Shown piece by piece: positions 41,069-50,476 of a stretch of DNA of 64,000 bases (the stretch's first letter is position 1; each line of letters opens with the position of its first letter). Under the pieces are notes generated by a model, which saw nothing but the letters and a program-made list of their open reading frames with translations, did not search any database and had not been told where the DNA came from. The position numbers and the translations under genes were made by a program. The stretch is from Opitutaceae bacterium (GTDB lineage: Bacteria; Verrucomicrobiota; Verrucomicrobiia; Opitutales; Opitutaceae), in the NCBI GenBank assembly GCA_024233285.1, contig JACKPU010000001.1:760737-824736 (forward strand). The letters run 5' to 3'.

Positions 41069-41099
41069 AATGGGTAGTCTAGGCTGATTTTCGGGCGGG

Positions 41100-44000
41100 T
41101 CAAACGGCGGGGTCTGCGGCGCGCCGGTTGGCCATGTAATACAGGACCGGCACGGCCATGCGGCTGATGAGCAGCGAGGCGATCTCGCCGAACATCAAAC
41201 TGATCGCGAGCCCTTGGAAGATCGGGTCCTGCAGGATCACACTCGCACCGACGACCACCGCGAGTGCGGTGAGCAGCATCGGGCGAAACCGCACGGCGCC
41301 GGCCTCGACCACGGCATCGCGCAGATTCAAACCCTCGCCGCGGCGGAGCTCGATGAAGTCGACTAGGATGATCGAATTGCGCACGACGATGCCGGCCCCG
41401 GCCATGAACCCGATCATTGAGGTGGCGGTGAAGAAAGCGCCGAAGGCCCAGTGCGCGGGGAGAATGCCGATAAGCGAAAACGGGATCGCGGCCATCACGA
41501 CGAGCGGGGTCACGTAGCTGCGGAACCAGCCGACCATGAGCATGGCGATCAGCACGAGCACCGCGGCGAAGGCGAGACCGAGGTCACGAAACACCTCGAG
41601 CGTGATGTGCCATTCGCCGTCCCACTTGAGCGCGGGCTCCAGATCGTCGAGCGGCAGGTTGAGATGGTAGATCGGCAGCTCGGCCACGCTGGCCCCGAAT
41701 TCGCGCGCATCGATTTGGCCGATCGCGCGATTGATTGCGAACAGGGCGTAGGCAGGACTTTCGACCTCACCGGCGACGTCGGCCGTCACGTAGGTGACCG
41801 GCTTCAGGTTCTTGCGGTAGAGATTGCGTTCGCCCGGCCCGGACTCGAGGCGGACGAGTTCCGACAGGGGCACGAGGGGCGCGGCGGGATTCTGATCGGC
41901 GCGGACCAGCAGGTTCAGCACGGCCGCGGTGGTCGGTCGGTCAGCGGCGGACAGTTCGACGAGGAGCGGCACGTCCTCTCGTTCCTGATCCACGTGGAGA
42001 ATGCCCGCCGGGATGCCGGCGGTGGCGAGCTGCAGGGTTTGCGTGATCGCTTCCGTGCTCACGCCATGCAGCGCGGCCTTCTCCTTGTCGACGACGTAGC
42101 GGACCCTGGGTTGGAGGTCTTCGACATACCAATCGAGATCCACCACGCCCTTGGTCTGGGCGAAGATTTCGCGCACGCGATCGGCGAGGGCGATGCGCTT
42201 GGTCTCGTCCGGACCGTAGATTTCGGCCACGAGCGACTGGAGGACCGGCGGACCGGGCGGCACCTCGGCCACGACGGCCACGGCTCCGTGGCGCTTGGCG
42301 ATCGGCGCGACCTTTTCACGCAGGCGCTTCGCGATCGGGTGGCTTTGATCGGCGCGATCGTGCTTGGCCACGAGGTTGACCTGAATGTCCGCGACATTGG
42401 GGCCGCGGCGCATGAAGTAGTGGCGGACGAGGCCGTTGAAATTGAACGGCGAGGCGGTGCCGGCGTAGATCTGCAGATCGCGCACCTCGGGTTCGTGGCG
42501 AATGGCCGCGGCCATTTCCTGGGCAATGCGCGTGGTTTGTTCGAGCGTCGTGCCCTCGGGAGTGTCGATGACAATCTGGAACTCCGACTTGTTGTCGAAG
42601 GGCAGCATCTTGATCACCACCGCACCGCTGAACACGAAGCCGATGGAGATGACCAGCAGCCCGACGATGCCGCCGAGGAACACCCACCGCCAGCGCGCAT
42701 GGTCGAGCAGCGGTTCCATGATCCGGTGATACAGTCGGGTGAACCAATCGTCGCCGCCGCCGTGTTCATGTTCAAACGTCAGCGCGGAGCGTTCCGCTTC
42801 GGGCAGGGTCTCCTCGCAGGTGAAGCGCCGCCGCAGCACCCGAATGGCGGCCCACGGCGTGATGGTGAACGCGATGAAGAGCGAGAACAGCATCGCGGCA
42901 GTCGAACCGATCGGAATCGGCCGCATGTAGGGCCCCATCAAGCCGCCGACGAACGCCATGGGCAGAATGGCCGCGATCACCGCCCAGGTGGCGAGAATCG
43001 TGGGGTTGCCCACCTCGGTCACCGCTTCCAGCGCGACTTGGGTGAGCGATTTTTGCCGGGCTCCGGGCAGGCGCACGTGCCGCACAATGTTTTCGACGAC
43101 CACGATCGCGTCGTCCACCAGAATGCCGATCGAGAAGATCAGCGCGAACAGCGTGATGCGGTTGAGCGTGTAGCCATAAAGGTAAAAGACGAGCAGGGTC
43201 AGCGCGAGCGTCGACGGAATGGCGAGCAGCACGACCAGGGATTCGCGCCACCCGAGGAACACGAGGATCAGCAGCGCCACCCCGAAGACGGCGATGCCCA
43301 TGTGCAGGAGCAGTTCGTTGCTCTTTTCCGCGGCGGTGTGGCCGTAGTCGCGCGTCACTGTGACCGTGACATCGGCGGGGAGCAGCGTGCCCTTGAGGGT
43401 GTCCACCTTGGCGAGCACTGCGTTGACGACATCGATGGCGTTGGCACCGGGGCGTTTCGCAAGCGACAGGGTGACGGCCGGCTCGATCACATTCGAATCG
43501 CCGCCGGCAAAGAGGACGTAGTCAACCGGCTCGGCGCCGGCGTCGCGGATCGTCGCCACGTCGCGCAGATAGACCGGGCGTTGCTGGTGCACGCCGATCA
43601 CGACCGCCCCGACCTCGGCGGCGGTGCGGAGAAATTCGCCGGTTTCCAACAGGATCTCGTGGTTGGCAAACGGGCGCGAGCCATGCTGCAGCTGGCGGTT
43701 CGCCGCCTGCAGGGCGGGAATGATGCCGAGTGCGGTCAGACCGCGGTCGGCGAGCGCGGCGGGGTCGAGCTGCACCCGCACGGTGCGCGTGACGCCGCCA
43801 ATGAGGGTGGTTTCGGCGACCTGCGGAATGGATTTCACCGCGTCATCCACCTGGGCGGCGAGCCGGCGCAGGGTCAGGTGATCCTGAGTCGGGGAGTGCA
43901 GGGTGAGGGCGAGCACCGGCACATCGTCGATGGTCCGCGGTTTGACGAGGGGAGGGCTGACGCCGGGCGGGATGCGATCGCGATTGGCTTCCAGCCGTTG

Positions 44001-44357
44001 GTTCAGGCGGACCAAGGCGGCTTCGATGTCGGTCCCGACCTTGTAGCGCACGATGATCATCGCATTGCCGGGACGCGAGGTGGAGTAGAGGTATTCGACG
44101 CCGGGAATTTCCCAGAGCAGTTTCTCCACCGGCCGCGTGATGCGGTTTTCCACTTCCGCGGCGGTGGCGCCGGGCATGGCGACGAGCACGTCGATCATCG
44201 GCACCTTGATCTGCGGCTCCTCTTCGCGCGGCAGCATCAGCACCGCAAACAGTCCGAGCAGAATCGACGCGATGACCGCGATCGGCGTCAGCTTCGAATT
44301 GATGAAAAACGCGGCGAGCCGTCCCGCCGCGCCGGTGGGTTTGGGATCGGCGCTCAT
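41100..44357 (-). CDS. RND-family efflux transporter (second system)
   Basis: 1085 residues with the full 12-helix, two-loop RND plan. TM4 has ILVDDAIVVVENIVRHV with the complete Asp-Asp proton relay, unlike the pump at 24641. The N-terminal segment FFINSKLTPIAVIASILLGLFA and EEEPQIKVPMIDVLVAMPGA resemble the AcrB/MdtB-like subgroup often found with short adaptors. No heavy-metal signature (such as the Met triplet of CusA) was recognised. It overlaps its adaptor gene by 4 bases. No outer-membrane channel gene is present. Confidence 0.93.
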   Translation of the reverse strand: MSADPKPTGAAGRLAAFFINSKLTPIAVIASILLGLFAVLMLPREEEPQIKVPMIDVLVAMPGATAAEVENRITRPVEKLLWEIPGVEYLYSTSRPGNAMIIVRYKVGTDIEAALVRLNQRLEANRDRIPPGVSPPLVKPRTIDDVPVLALTLHSPTQDHLTLRRLAAQVDDAVKSIPQVAETTLIGGVTRTVRVQLDPAALADRGLTALGIIPALQAANRQLQHGSRPFANHEILLETGEFLRTAAEVGAVVIGVHQQRPVYLRDVATIRDAGAEPVDYVLFAGGDSNVIEPAVTLSLAKRPGANAIDVVNAVLAKVDTLKGTLLPADVTVTVTRDYGHTAAEKSNELLLHMGIAVFGVALLILVFLGWRESLVVLLAIPSTLALTLLVFYLYGYTLNRITLFALIFSIGILVDDAIVVVENIVRHVRLPGARQKSLTQVALEAVTEVGNPTILATWAVIAAILPMAFVGGLMGPYMRPIPIGSTAAMLFSLFIAFTITPWAAIRVLRRRFTCEETLPEAERSALTFEHEHGGGDDWFTRLYHRIMEPLLDHARWRWVFLGGIVGLLVISIGFVFSGAVVIKMLPFDNKSEFQIVIDTPEGTTLEQTTRIAQEMAAAIRHEPEVRDLQIYAGTASPFNFNGLVRHYFMRRGPNVADIQVNLVAKHDRADQSHPIAKRLREKVAPIAKRHGAVAVVAEVPPGPPVLQSLVAEIYGPDETKRIALADRVREIFAQTKGVVDLDWYVEDLQPRVRYVVDKEKAALHGVSTEAITQTLQLATAGIPAGILHVDQEREDVPLLVELSAADRPTTAAVLNLLVRADQNPAAPLVPLSELVRLESGPGERNLYRKNLKPVTYVTADVAGEVESPAYALFAINRAIGQIDAREFGASVAELPIYHLNLPLDDLEPALKWDGEWHITLEVFRDLGLAFAAVLVLIAMLMVGWFRSYVTPLVVMAAIPFSLIGILPAHWAFGAFFTATSMIGFMAGAGIVVRNSIILVDFIELRRGEGLNLRDAVVEAGAVRFRPMLLTALAVVVGASVILQDPIFQGLAISLMFGEIASLLISRMAVPVLYYMANRRAADPAV

Positions 44358-45358
44358 GGCTGCGACATCAACGGTTGGCCGTCACGCAAATGGGCGGGCG
44401 GATTCAATACCACCGATTCACCCGCTTCGAGACCGGACAGGATTTGCACGCTTGGACCCAGAGTGGCGCCGGTGCGGACGATCCGCAGCTGGGCGCGGCC
44501 GTTGACGACGACGAAAACACGCTCCATCTGGCCGAACGCCTGCACGGCGGATTGCGGTGCGCTGATCATCGTTGCCGGGCCCAGCGGCCACAGGGCGCGG
44601 ACAAACTGGCCTGAACGAACGCCGGCGGATGCGGGCAGGGAGATCTTGGCAAGGCGCGTGCGCGACATCGCGTCCGCCGAAGGGGACAATTCCACCAAGG
44701 TGCCGGCCAGGTTCTGCCCGTCGATTTGCACGGCGATGGCGGTGCCGATCGCAATGCTGGCGAGGGATTCCGGCACCGGGACCTCGGCGCGCAGATCGGA
44801 GGTGCCTTCGAGAGTGAAGAGGGGCTGACCCGGGGCGGCGAGATCGCCGGCGTTGATCCAGTCCTCCGTGATGACGCCGTCAAAGGGTGCCGCCACCTGG
44901 GTGTAGCCGACCATGGCTTGAGCCTCGGCCAGCCGGGCGCGCGCGAGGCGCAATTGGTCGGCGGCGAAGCGCACGCTTTCCGCTGCAGCCGCGCCTTTTT
45001 CCGCCAGCGAGGCTTCGCGGGCATAGTCCCGTTCGGCTTGGCCGACTGCGGCGCGGGCTTGTTCCAGTTGGGCGCTGAGTTCGCCGGCGTTGATCCGCAC
45101 CAGCACCTCTCCGGCCTTCACCTGCTGGCCGACCGCGAGATCGGCCGTGGCCACGGTGCCCATCACGCGGGCCGCAACGGCGGCCCTTTCCAACGGGCGC
45201 ACCATGCCCGCCACGACGCGGGTCTGCGGCCGTTCGACGGCCTCGACCACGGCGGTCGATACCGTGACGGCGGGCAGCGCCTCCGCGGGGGAGGCGGAAT
45301 TGTGACGGCTGCAACCGGCCGCGATTCCGACGAGCAAGATGAGGGGAAGGAGTTTCAT
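44354..45358 (-). CDS. RND efflux adaptor (HlyD/AcrA family), lipoprotein
   Basis: 334 residues. The signal ends in the lipobox IAAGC (Cys16), so the protein is acylated. The barrel-sandwich half ARVMGTVATADLAVGQQVKAG, a short coiled-coil hairpin (about 90-150) and the return strand VAAPFDGVITEDWINAGDLAAPG follow. It bridges the RND pump to an outer-membrane channel in the periplasm. The stop overlaps the pump start (ATGA), and the DUF2892 gene lies 7 bases upstream. Confidence 0.9.
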   Translation of the reverse strand: MKLLPLILLVGIAAGCSRHNSASPAEALPAVTVSTAVVEAVERPQTRVVAGMVRPLERAAVAARVMGTVATADLAVGQQVKAGEVLVRINAGELSAQLEQARAAVGQAERDYAREASLAEKGAAAAESVRFAADQLRLARARLAEAQAMVGYTQVAAPFDGVITEDWINAGDLAAPGQPLFTLEGTSDLRAEVPVPESLASIAIGTAIAVQIDGQNLAGTLVELSPSADAMSRTRLAKISLPASAGVRSGQFVRALWPLGPATMISAPQSAVQAFGQMERVFVVVNGRAQLRIVRTGATLGPSVQILSGLEAGESVVLNPPAHLRDGQPLMSQP

Positions 45359-45365
45359 GCGAGGT

Positions 45366-45593
45366 TTACCGGGAGGAGCGACCGCCGAAATGGATCACAT
45401 CGTTTTCATCAACCCACTTGAGTTTGCGGAGCACGAGCGACGGTGGACAGAACCCGGTGAACGCGGACTGGATGAGATTGAGACCGACAAAGCACGTGAG
45501 GAGCAGCCACCACGGACTGACAAAGTGGGCCAGCGCGACGCTGAGCAGCACGAACGAACCGGCCAAGGTGCGGATGAAGGATTCAATGGTCAT
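45366..45593 (-). CDS. DUF2892 small membrane protein (YgaP membrane-domain-like)
   Basis: 75 residues with two membrane helices (about 8-25 and 28-45) and the family motif NLIQSAFTGFCPPSLVLRKL, containing one Cys. DUF2892 forms the membrane part of YgaP, where it is fused to a rhodanese and linked to sulfide or thiocyanate handling. Here it is the first gene of the operon that ends with a separate rhodanese gene. It begins 72 bases from the divergent ArsR-family gene. Confidence 0.85.
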   Translation of the reverse strand: MTIESFIRTLAGSFVLLSVALAHFVSPWWLLLTCFVGLNLIQSAFTGFCPPSLVLRKLKWVDENDVIHFGGRSSR

Positions 45594-45607
45594 GATTTAA
45601 AATAAAT

Positions 45608-45629
45608 TATATGAGCATATGCGTATATA
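45608..45629. promoter_or_regulatory. Operator-like palindrome in the arsR-type divergent promoter
   Basis: A 22-bp palindrome (TATATgaGCAT and ATGCgtATATA) has two mismatched pairs only. It is centred in the 72-base gap between the DUF2892 operon and the ArsR-family gene. Position and symmetry fit a site for the divergently encoded regulator. Confidence 0.7.
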
Positions 45630-45665
45630 CTTGCAATAAAGTCAAGCGCGGGCTTGGTTATTTTC

Positions 45666-46004
45666 ATGGCCAAGAAATCCCATCGTGCATTGTCCGAGGA
45701 AGCGCTGCAGCTCGTGGCGGCGCGTTTCAGCGTGCTGGCGGAGCCCATGCGGTTGCGCTTGATCCAGGCGTTGTTCAATGGCGAGCGAAACGTGAGCCAG
45801 CTGGTGGAGGCCACCGGTGGCACGCAAGCCAATGTCTCGCGGCACCTGCAAACGCTGACCGGGGCGCACATTCTCTCGCGCCGCAAGGATGGCCTGCAGG
45901 TCTTTTATTGGATCAGCGACCCGAGCATCCCGCAGTTATGCGACGTGGTCTGCACCACGATCCAAAATCAGATAGCAGAACAGTCACGTTCATTCGCGGC
46001 GTAG
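45666..46004 (+). CDS. ArsR-family transcriptional regulator
   Basis: 112 residues from the ATG at 45666. The winged helix covers residues 20-85, with recognition helix GGTQANVSRHLQTLTGAHIL and wing SRRKDGLQVFYW. It lacks the ELCVCDL arsenic site. The only cysteines, C92 and C96 (LCDVVC), lie in the last helix, so they could form a thiol switch or metal site different from the BigR/SqrR pair. It diverges from the DUF2892-adaptor-RND-Dps-rhodanese operon and probably represses it through the palindrome at 45608-45629. Confidence 0.9.
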   Translation: MAKKSHRALSEEALQLVAARFSVLAEPMRLRLIQALFNGERNVSQLVEATGGTQANVSRHLQTLTGAHILSRRKDGLQVFYWISDPSIPQLCDVVCTTIQNQIAEQSRSFAA

Positions 46005-46023
46005 GCGAAGGTCGCGTAGCGCG

Positions 46024-46629
46024 CTATTTCGTCAGCTCGTAGAGGGCGTAGCCGGCGAAGAGGTTGGGCAGGAGCGGGCAGGGGGTCTTCCAATCGCCGA
46101 GCAGGTGCACGCGGCGGCTGATGCGAATGCCCTTGATCGAGCAGAAGTGCTCGAAGTCGGCGATGGTCACCGGATTGGACGGCCGGCTCTCAAACCACTC
46201 GGTCGTGTAAACGGCGTTGCGGGTTTTGCGGCCGCGCACGAGCGTATCGATGCGGTTTTTCCAGAACCCATGATTGACGAATCCGACGGTCACCGCGCGG
46301 CTGACGCGCAGGGCCTCTAAAATCACGTCGGTCGGATTATCCAATTCCTGCACGGTGCGGGAACAGATCACGCGATCGAAGTGGTTGTCCGCAAACGCGC
46401 GCGTGAACGTGCGCATGTCACCCTGGTAGGCGGTGACGCCGCGCTTCACACATTCGGAGATCTTGTGAAAATCCAGATCCACCCCGATGCCCTTGATCTG
46501 TTTGTTTTGCATCAGGTAGGTGAGCAGGGCGCCGCGGCCGCAGCCGAGGTCGAGCACATGCGTGCCGGGTTCGACCCATTCGCCGATGATCTCCATATCC
46601 ACGGTGCGTTTTTCGACGGGCTGGCTCAT
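46024..46629 (-). CDS. metW: MetW-type methyltransferase-fold protein
   Basis: 201 residues. The SAM-binding motif I is HVLDLGCGRGALLTYL, motif II has GVDLD, and the CSRTVQELDNPTDVILEALRV and FVNHGFWKNRIDTLVRGR segments are typical of MetW. MetW associates with MetX in the MetXW route of methionine biosynthesis. The gene begins two bases after the metX stop, so they form an operon. The metX gene lies first, then metW. Confidence 0.93.
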   Translation of the reverse strand: MSQPVEKRTVDMEIIGEWVEPGTHVLDLGCGRGALLTYLMQNKQIKGIGVDLDFHKISECVKRGVTAYQGDMRTFTRAFADNHFDRVICSRTVQELDNPTDVILEALRVSRAVTVGFVNHGFWKNRIDTLVRGRKTRNAVYTTEWFESRPSNPVTIADFEHFCSIKGIRISRRVHLLGDWKTPCPLLPNLFAGYALYELTK

Positions 46630-46631
46630 GG

Positions 46632-47822
46632 TCAGATGGAAAAGTCCACGACGGTCTCGTGGCTGCGTTCAAGAAAGCCCCGCACCAGGGCGTAGAGGTC
46701 CTCGGATTCGAGCAGGAAGGAGTCGTGGCCGAGGTCGGTGGCGAGTTCGGTGTAACAGGCCCGTTTGCCCGCGCGGAGCAGCGCGAGGGCGATGTTGCGA
46801 TTCTGCTCGGGTGGAAACAGCCAGTCGCTGGTGAAGCCGACGACGAGCGTCTCGGCCTGCACGGGGGCGAAGGCCGCCTCCAGCGAACCGTAGGCGTAGG
46901 CGAGGTCGAATTGGTCGAGCGCGCGCGTGATGTAGAGATACGAGTTGGCGTCGAAGCGATTGATGAAGCTTTGGCCTTGGTAGCGCAGGTAACTCTCCAC
47001 TTCGAACTGGATGTCGAAGTTGTAGGCGTCGCCGTTGGCCGCGTCGGCGCGTTTGCGGCGGCCGAATTTGCGGTCCATCGAGGCATCGGACAGGTAGGTG
47101 ATGTGCGCCATCATGCGCGCGATGGCGAGACCCACGCGCGGTCCGCCGTCGGCGGGATAGTTGCCCTGGCTCCACGCGGGGTCCTGCATGATGGCCTGGC
47201 GGCCGACCTCGTTGAACGCGATGGCTTGGGCGCCCTCCCGCGCAGTGGTGGCCATGGCGAGCAGGCGGCGCACGAACGACGGATAAAGAATCGCCCATAG
47301 CATGGCCTGCATGCCGCCCATGGAGCCGCCGATCACCGCGTGCAGCGTGAGCACGCCGAGGTGGTCCATCAGCAGTTTCTGCGCGCGCACCATGTCGTGA
47401 ATGGTGACGAAGGGAAACGTGATGCCGTAGCTGCGGCCGGTTTCGGGATTGAGGGACGACGGGCCGGTGCTGCCGGAACAACCGCCGAGGCAGTTGGTGC
47501 AGATGACAAAGAACCGATTCGTGTCCACGGCCTTGCCGGGGCCGATCAGATTATCCCACCAACCCGGTTTGCGATCATCGGCCTTGTGGCGGCCGGCGCA
47601 GTGGTGGTCGCCGCTCAGCGCGTGACAGATGAGAATGGCGTTGTCGCGGGTGGCGTTGAGTTCGCCGTAAGTCTCGTAGCGCAGCGTGAACCCCGGCAGC
47701 GTCTGGCCGCTTTTGAACGTAAACGGTTTGTCGTGGACAAAGTCCTGCGGCACGACGATGCCGACACCACCGTCCGCGGCAGCGGGGTCGGCGGACGCGG
47801 CGAGGTCATCCAAATCGGGCAT
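46632..47822 (-). CDS. metX: Homoserine O-acetyltransferase (MetX)
   Basis: 396 residues from the ATG at 47822; an upstream frame start would add 12 unconserved residues. It has the alpha/beta hydrolase fold with the nucleophile elbow IGGSMGG (Ser167), the Asp in FTSDWLFPP and the His in GHDSFLLE. The blocks ALSGDHHCAG and LGGCSGSTGPSS are specific for MetX. The enzyme acetylates (or succinylates) homoserine for methionine synthesis. It is coupled with metW. No SAM riboswitch is visible in the 91 bases before it. Confidence 0.93.
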   Translation of the reverse strand: MPDLDDLAASADPAAADGGVGIVVPQDFVHDKPFTFKSGQTLPGFTLRYETYGELNATRDNAILICHALSGDHHCAGRHKADDRKPGWWDNLIGPGKAVDTNRFFVICTNCLGGCSGSTGPSSLNPETGRSYGITFPFVTIHDMVRAQKLLMDHLGVLTLHAVIGGSMGGMQAMLWAILYPSFVRRLLAMATTAREGAQAIAFNEVGRQAIMQDPAWSQGNYPADGGPRVGLAIARMMAHITYLSDASMDRKFGRRKRADAANGDAYNFDIQFEVESYLRYQGQSFINRFDANSYLYITRALDQFDLAYAYGSLEAAFAPVQAETLVVGFTSDWLFPPEQNRNIALALLRAGKRACYTELATDLGHDSFLLESEDLYALVRGFLERSHETVVDFSI

Positions 47823-47913
47823 GGGTCCAAGCAGACAACGGATGCGGTTTTGATGCAAGCGGCGGCCGGGTCATACAGTCCGGATGCAATCTGGCCCGCT
47901 TCACCGGTTCGGT

Positions 47914-48666
47914 TTATTCGTGCGCGGCGGCGCTGACGGCATCGTCCATTTCCTCGTTGGAGAAAACCGCCTGCACGTCGTCGAGTTCCTCCAGCAGATC
48001 GTGGAGTTTTACGAGCGTCTTGGCGGCGGCGATATCGGTCACCGGAATCGTGCTCGTGGGGATGTAGCTGATTTCCGCGCTTTCGGTCTTGATGCCGGCG
48101 TCCTCGAGTGCGTGCGTGACCTTGTCGAACTGGTGGATGTCGCAGCGCACTTCAAAGCCTTCATCGCTGGTGAGCACGTCGTCGGCGCCGGCCTCAAGGG
48201 CGATCTCCATGAGCTTGTCCTCGGTGGTCTGATCCTTCGCGATGAGGAACTGGCCGGCGTGCAAAAACTGAAACGCGACCGCGCCGCTTTGCGCGAGGTT
48301 GCCGCCGAATTTGGAAAATGCGGACCGGACTTCCTGCGCGCTGCGCGTCTTGTTGTCGGTCGTGACCTTGACGACGAAGGCGACGCCGCCGGGTCCGTAA
48401 CCTTCGTAAGTGATTTCCTCGAACACCACGCCGGGCAGTTCGCCGGTGCCCTTCTTGATCGCGCGATCCACGTTGTCGGCCGGCATGTTGGCCTCGCGGG
48501 CCTTGAACAGGAGCGTGCGCAGGCGGGCGTTGCCGTCGGGATCGCCGCCGCCGGCCTTGGCGGCGAGGGTGATGTCACGCGACAGGCGCGAGAACACCTT
48601 GCCGCGGCGCGAGTCGGTGACGGCCTTGGCGCGTTTGACTTTGGACCACTTGTTATGTCCGGCCAT
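47914..48666 (-). CDS. YebC/PmpR-family protein
   Basis: 250 residues, normal length. The family start MAGHNKWSKVKRAKAVTDSRRGKVFSRL and blocks GGDPDGNARLR, EITYEGYGPGGVAF and NKTRSAQEVRSAFSKFGG are all conserved. Members act as transcription factors or, as shown for TACO1/YebC-type proteins, help ribosomes translate difficult proline-rich stretches. The gene follows yidC by 19 bases in the same direction. Confidence 0.95.
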   Translation of the reverse strand: MAGHNKWSKVKRAKAVTDSRRGKVFSRLSRDITLAAKAGGGDPDGNARLRTLLFKAREANMPADNVDRAIKKGTGELPGVVFEEITYEGYGPGGVAFVVKVTTDNKTRSAQEVRSAFSKFGGNLAQSGAVAFQFLHAGQFLIAKDQTTEDKLMEIALEAGADDVLTSDEGFEVRCDIHQFDKVTHALEDAGIKTESAEISYIPTSTIPVTDIAAAKTLVKLHDLLEELDDVQAVFSNEEMDDAVSAAAHE

Positions 48667-48685
48667 GGGACGAAGGGGTTGAGGG

Positions 48686-50476
48686 TTATTTCTTGCGCGG
48701 CGTGACGTTCTTCACGCGACGGCCGCCGGCGGGGGCGGGCGTCGGGGCGGGGTCGCCGTCATCCTTCATGCGGTTGATGACGAGCTGCTGGCCGATCGTG
48801 AAGGCGCCATTGACCGTGGAGTAAAGGGCGAGGGCGCAGGAGAAGTTGTAACAGAACAGCGTGAAAATCCACGGCATGAACTTCATGATCTTCACCTGGG
48901 CGTTGTCGGTCGAGGGCATCGGCGTCAGCCGCATCTGGATGATCATGGTCGCGCCCATGAGCAGCGGCATGATGTTGATCGGCAGGCCGAAGACGCGCGC
49001 GACGGTGTCGGGCGCGGCGAGATCGCTGGCCCAGAGGAAGGACTCGAAGCGCAATTCGGCGGCGCTTTGCAGCATGATGAAGAAGCCGAAGAAGAACGGC
49101 ATGGTCAGCAGGATCGGCAGGCAGCCGCCCATCGGATTGACCTTGTGCTTCTTGAACAATTCCATCGTGGCCTGCTGCATCTTCTGCGGGTTGTCCTTAA
49201 ACTTTTCGCGCAGCTCTTTCATCTCCGGCTGGAGTTTCTGCATGCGCTTGCCGGACTTCGCGGCCGCGAGGGTCAGCGGGAGGAAAACGATCTTCAGGAT
49301 GAGGGTGGTGATGACGACGGCCCAACCCCAGCCCCACTGGGGTGAAATGGGCTCCATCCAACCGTGCACCCAGTCCATCATGGTGAGCAGGATCTGACTG
49401 AAGAACCGGAAGAATCCGTAGTGCATGACCTTGTCCTGATCGGCCTTGAACACATCGCCGTTGGAGAGACGGGGATACTCCTTCGGGCCGACATAGAAAT
49501 CCGCCGCGAGCGTCACCGAAGCCTGCGGACCGAGCGGCTTGAGGTCGAAGAGGGTTTCCGCGCCCAAACCGTGCGACAGGTGCGGGGAGGTCTCCGGCGT
49601 GACGTTGAGCGGAACGCGGCGGGTGACGAGGCCGACGCCGGGTTGCGAAGGGGTGAGGATGGTGGTGAAAAACTGATTGCTGAGTGAAGCCCACTGCACC
49701 GAGGAGTTGGTGGTCAGTTCGGGAGTGGGCACGCGGGAGCCGATGCCGAACATGCTGAGGAAGCCACCGCCCTCGAGTTTGGTGTTTTCGATGAAATGCT
49801 GGTCCTTGCCGTCGGAGTAACCGTTGTTCATCCGCAGACCGTAAACATTGTCACTCGTCGGGATGACCGTGCCGATGCTGAGCGCGAGACGGGGCAGCGC
49901 GAGGGTTTCGTCGGTCAGGTTGCGCAGCGTGGTCTCGTGCTTGAGCTGATACGGATCAGTGCCGGGTTCGGATCCGTCAGGCAGATAATAACGGCGGGTG
50001 ACCTCGATGCGGCCGTCCAGCACGGTGCGGTAAACGACTTCCTTGGCGGTTTGCGAAACCACTTCGAAGCCGGTGTCCTGTCCCAAGCCGGGCAGGTCGA
50101 CGATGCCGAGCATCGGACCGGTGCGCGGCTGGTTGAGAATATAGTGCTGCGAGGAACCGAGCGTCTCCGCGAATTTGCGCAGGGCGACTTCCTTGATCGC
50201 GCCGCCGTAATTGGTCAGGCGCACCTCGATGAAGCTGTTGGCGAGGAGGCTCGCCTGGGCGCCGACGACATCGGTGGAGAGGGCTTTGATTTCGGTGGGC
50301 CGGGCCGTGGTCGGGACGGTGGTGACACCCGGGGGTTGATCACTCGTGGCGACGGCGGCCGGAGTGTCCGTGCGGCCGGCGGCGGGGGCCGGCTGTGGCT
50401 GCGGCGCGGTAAAATACATGCTCGCGAACGCGGCCAGGAGAAGCGCGACGCCGATGGTGATGTTCTTCTTATCCAT
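48686..50476 (-). CDS. yidC: Membrane protein insertase YidC
   Basis: 596 residues from the ATG at 50476. One N-terminal helix (about 6-25) is followed by the large periplasmic P1 domain (to about 345) typical of Gram-negative YidC, then five helices with the conserved cytoplasmic hairpin KSGKRMQKLQPEMKELREKF and MGGCLPILLTMPFFFGFF. It inserts proteins into the inner membrane, alone or with SecYEG. It overlaps yidD by 8 bases, in the classic rpmH-rnpA-yidD-yidC order. Confidence 0.96.
   Translation of the reverse strand: MDKKNITIGVALLLAAFASMYFTAPQPQPAPAAGRTDTPAAVATSDQPPGVTTVPTTARPTEIKALSTDVVGAQASLLANSFIEVRLTNYGGAIKEVALRKFAETLGSSQHYILNQPRTGPMLGIVDLPGLGQDTGFEVVSQTAKEVVYRTVLDGRIEVTRRYYLPDGSEPGTDPYQLKHETTLRNLTDETLALPRLALSIGTVIPTSDNVYGLRMNNGYSDGKDQHFIENTKLEGGGFLSMFGIGSRVPTPELTTNSSVQWASLSNQFFTTILTPSQPGVGLVTRRVPLNVTPETSPHLSHGLGAETLFDLKPLGPQASVTLAADFYVGPKEYPRLSNGDVFKADQDKVMHYGFFRFFSQILLTMMDWVHGWMEPISPQWGWGWAVVITTLILKIVFLPLTLAAAKSGKRMQKLQPEMKELREKFKDNPQKMQQATMELFKKHKVNPMGGCLPILLTMPFFFGFFIMLQSAAELRFESFLWASDLAAPDTVARVFGLPINIMPLLMGATMIIQMRLTPMPSTDNAQVKIMKFMPWIFTLFCYNFSCALALYSTVNGAFTIGQQLVINRMKDDGDPAPTPAPAGGRRVKNVTPRKK

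Noticed and set aside
41451..44828. Very long open frame antisense to the second RND pump and its adaptor (over 1100 codons)
   Set aside because: High-GC codon bias keeps antisense frames open. Its translation is rich in His, Gly, Asp and Arg and has no domain, while the sense strand encodes a complete RND pump.
47823..47913. SAM riboswitch before metX
   Set aside because: The 91-base gap is too short and lacks the conserved stems; yebC ends directly in front of it.
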